Of a DNA stretch of 6,701 nucleotides, positions 6,343-6,701 are shown one piece after another. The notes beneath the pieces were generated by a model, which was given only the letters and a program-made list of their open reading frames with translations, was not told the DNA's origin and did not search any database. The translations under genes were made by a program, and so were the position numbers. Position 1 is the stretch's first letter. Every line of letters starts with the position of its first letter. Source of the stretch: Paracoccaceae bacterium (GTDB lineage Bacteria; Pseudomonadota; Alphaproteobacteria; Rhodobacterales; Rhodobacteraceae); NCBI GenBank assembly GCA_007128995.1, contig SKWJ01000105.1:1-6701 (forward strand), in the 5' to 3' direction.

Positions 6343-6701
6343 TCACATTTCGGACGAGACACGCCGACCTGCATGCGTCTTTCCCCGCAGACGGCGCCAG
6401 ACCCAGAAGCCAAGCGAAACGCCGAGAATATTCATCAGCAAATCATCCACATTGAATTGACGGTATGCACAGGGGTAAAGCCCCCAGATCCCTGTCAGTT
6501 GCGTCATCTCGATACCAAGGCTCAGGCCAAAGCCGAACAGACTGGCGACCCACAGACGCTCGACATGCCGCGACAACGTGGCCCCAATTATGGCGCAGAT
6601 CAGAAAATTCATGAGGGTCGCAAGAATGGTCCTGTTGCTCAGCATTCCCAGAAGACCAGCCCCTGCCTGATAGAGGTCGATGACCGGCTCCATGAAGCGC
6701 A
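6343..6701 (-). CDS. VanZ-like family membrane protein (probably 5' partial)
   Basis: The frame ends in TGA at 6345-6343 and remains open to the window edge. Counting from the only visible ATG (6693-6691) gives 116 residues. Hydrophobic helices lie at about 24-40, 47-63 and 84-100. The VanZ-like signature is present: an IEMTQL segment (61-66) followed by an RQFNVDDLLMNILGVSLGF segment (78-96), with Asp83, Asp84, Asn88 and Gly91. The tail is basic. VanZ-family members usually have another membrane helix before this point, and the eight visible bases before the ATG show no ribosome binding site, so the true start is likely outside the window. The family takes its name from a teicoplanin-resistance protein, but most bacterial members have no known role, so no resistance function should be assumed. 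Transcription runs toward the sorting-tail gene on the same strand, though 626 bases separate them. Confidence 0.75.
   Translation of the reverse strand, partial: RFMEPVIDLYQAGAGLLGMLSNRTILATLMNFLICAIIGATLSRHVERLWVASLFGFGLSLGIEMTQLTGIWGLYPCAYRQFNVDDLLMNILGVSLGFWVWRRLRGKTHAGRRVSSEM

Noticed and set aside
6105..6455. Plus-strand open frame of 116 codons
   Set aside because: It overlaps the 3' part of the VanZ-like gene on the opposite strand, has no ribosome binding site and shows no family motif.

Overview
The window is GC-rich, tightly packed DNA, most likely from an alphaproteobacterium of the Rhodobacterales (roseobacter/Rhodobacter group). The strongest clue is a protein ending in a VPLPA-type exosortase sorting tail, a class best known from that order. 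The PrtD/HlyD-type secretion pair and the MurQ-GntR pair also fit, but the taxonomic call is an inference.

Layout. (1) Positions 1-1710, plus strand, are the 3' end of an amino-sugar or cell-wall recycling operon. It holds the last codons of an upstream gene (possibly a sugar ABC transporter ATPase), a MurQ-family N-acetylmuramic acid 6-phosphate etherase/SIS protein, and a GntR/HutC regulator with a UTRA ligand domain whose ATG overlaps the murQ stop. (2) Positions 1711-1884 are a spacer with a near-palindromic TTAA-N6-TTAA element. (3) Positions 1885-5046, plus strand, hold two inner-membrane parts of a type I secretion system: a PrtD/HasD-type ABC permease-ATPase, then, after a 3-base gap, an HlyD-family adaptor. 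No TolC-like outer-membrane protein and no obvious RTX substrate lies in the window. (4) A hairpin at 5060-5081 sits between the adaptor gene and a convergent gene. (5) Positions 5105-5716, minus strand, encode a small Sec-exported protein with an IPLPA/transmembrane/Arg-rich C-terminal sorting signal. (6) Positions 5717-6342 carry no convincing gene. The part nearest the sorting-tail gene is AT-rich and contains a cluster of TGCAA/TTGCA words that may be a control region. (7) Positions 6343-6701, minus strand, hold a VanZ-like membrane protein that probably runs off the window.

How they work together. The first block fits uptake and breakdown of peptidoglycan-derived or amino sugars under a local, sugar-phosphate-responsive repressor. 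The second is an ATP-driven one-step exporter whose cargo and outer-membrane channel must be encoded elsewhere. The third concerns the cell surface through a different route (Sec plus exosortase). I see no clearly new system. The points most worth a second look are the secretion pair without a local substrate facing a sorting-tail protein, the divergent active-site loop of the MurQ homologue, and the operator-like sequence upstream of the sorting-tail gene.
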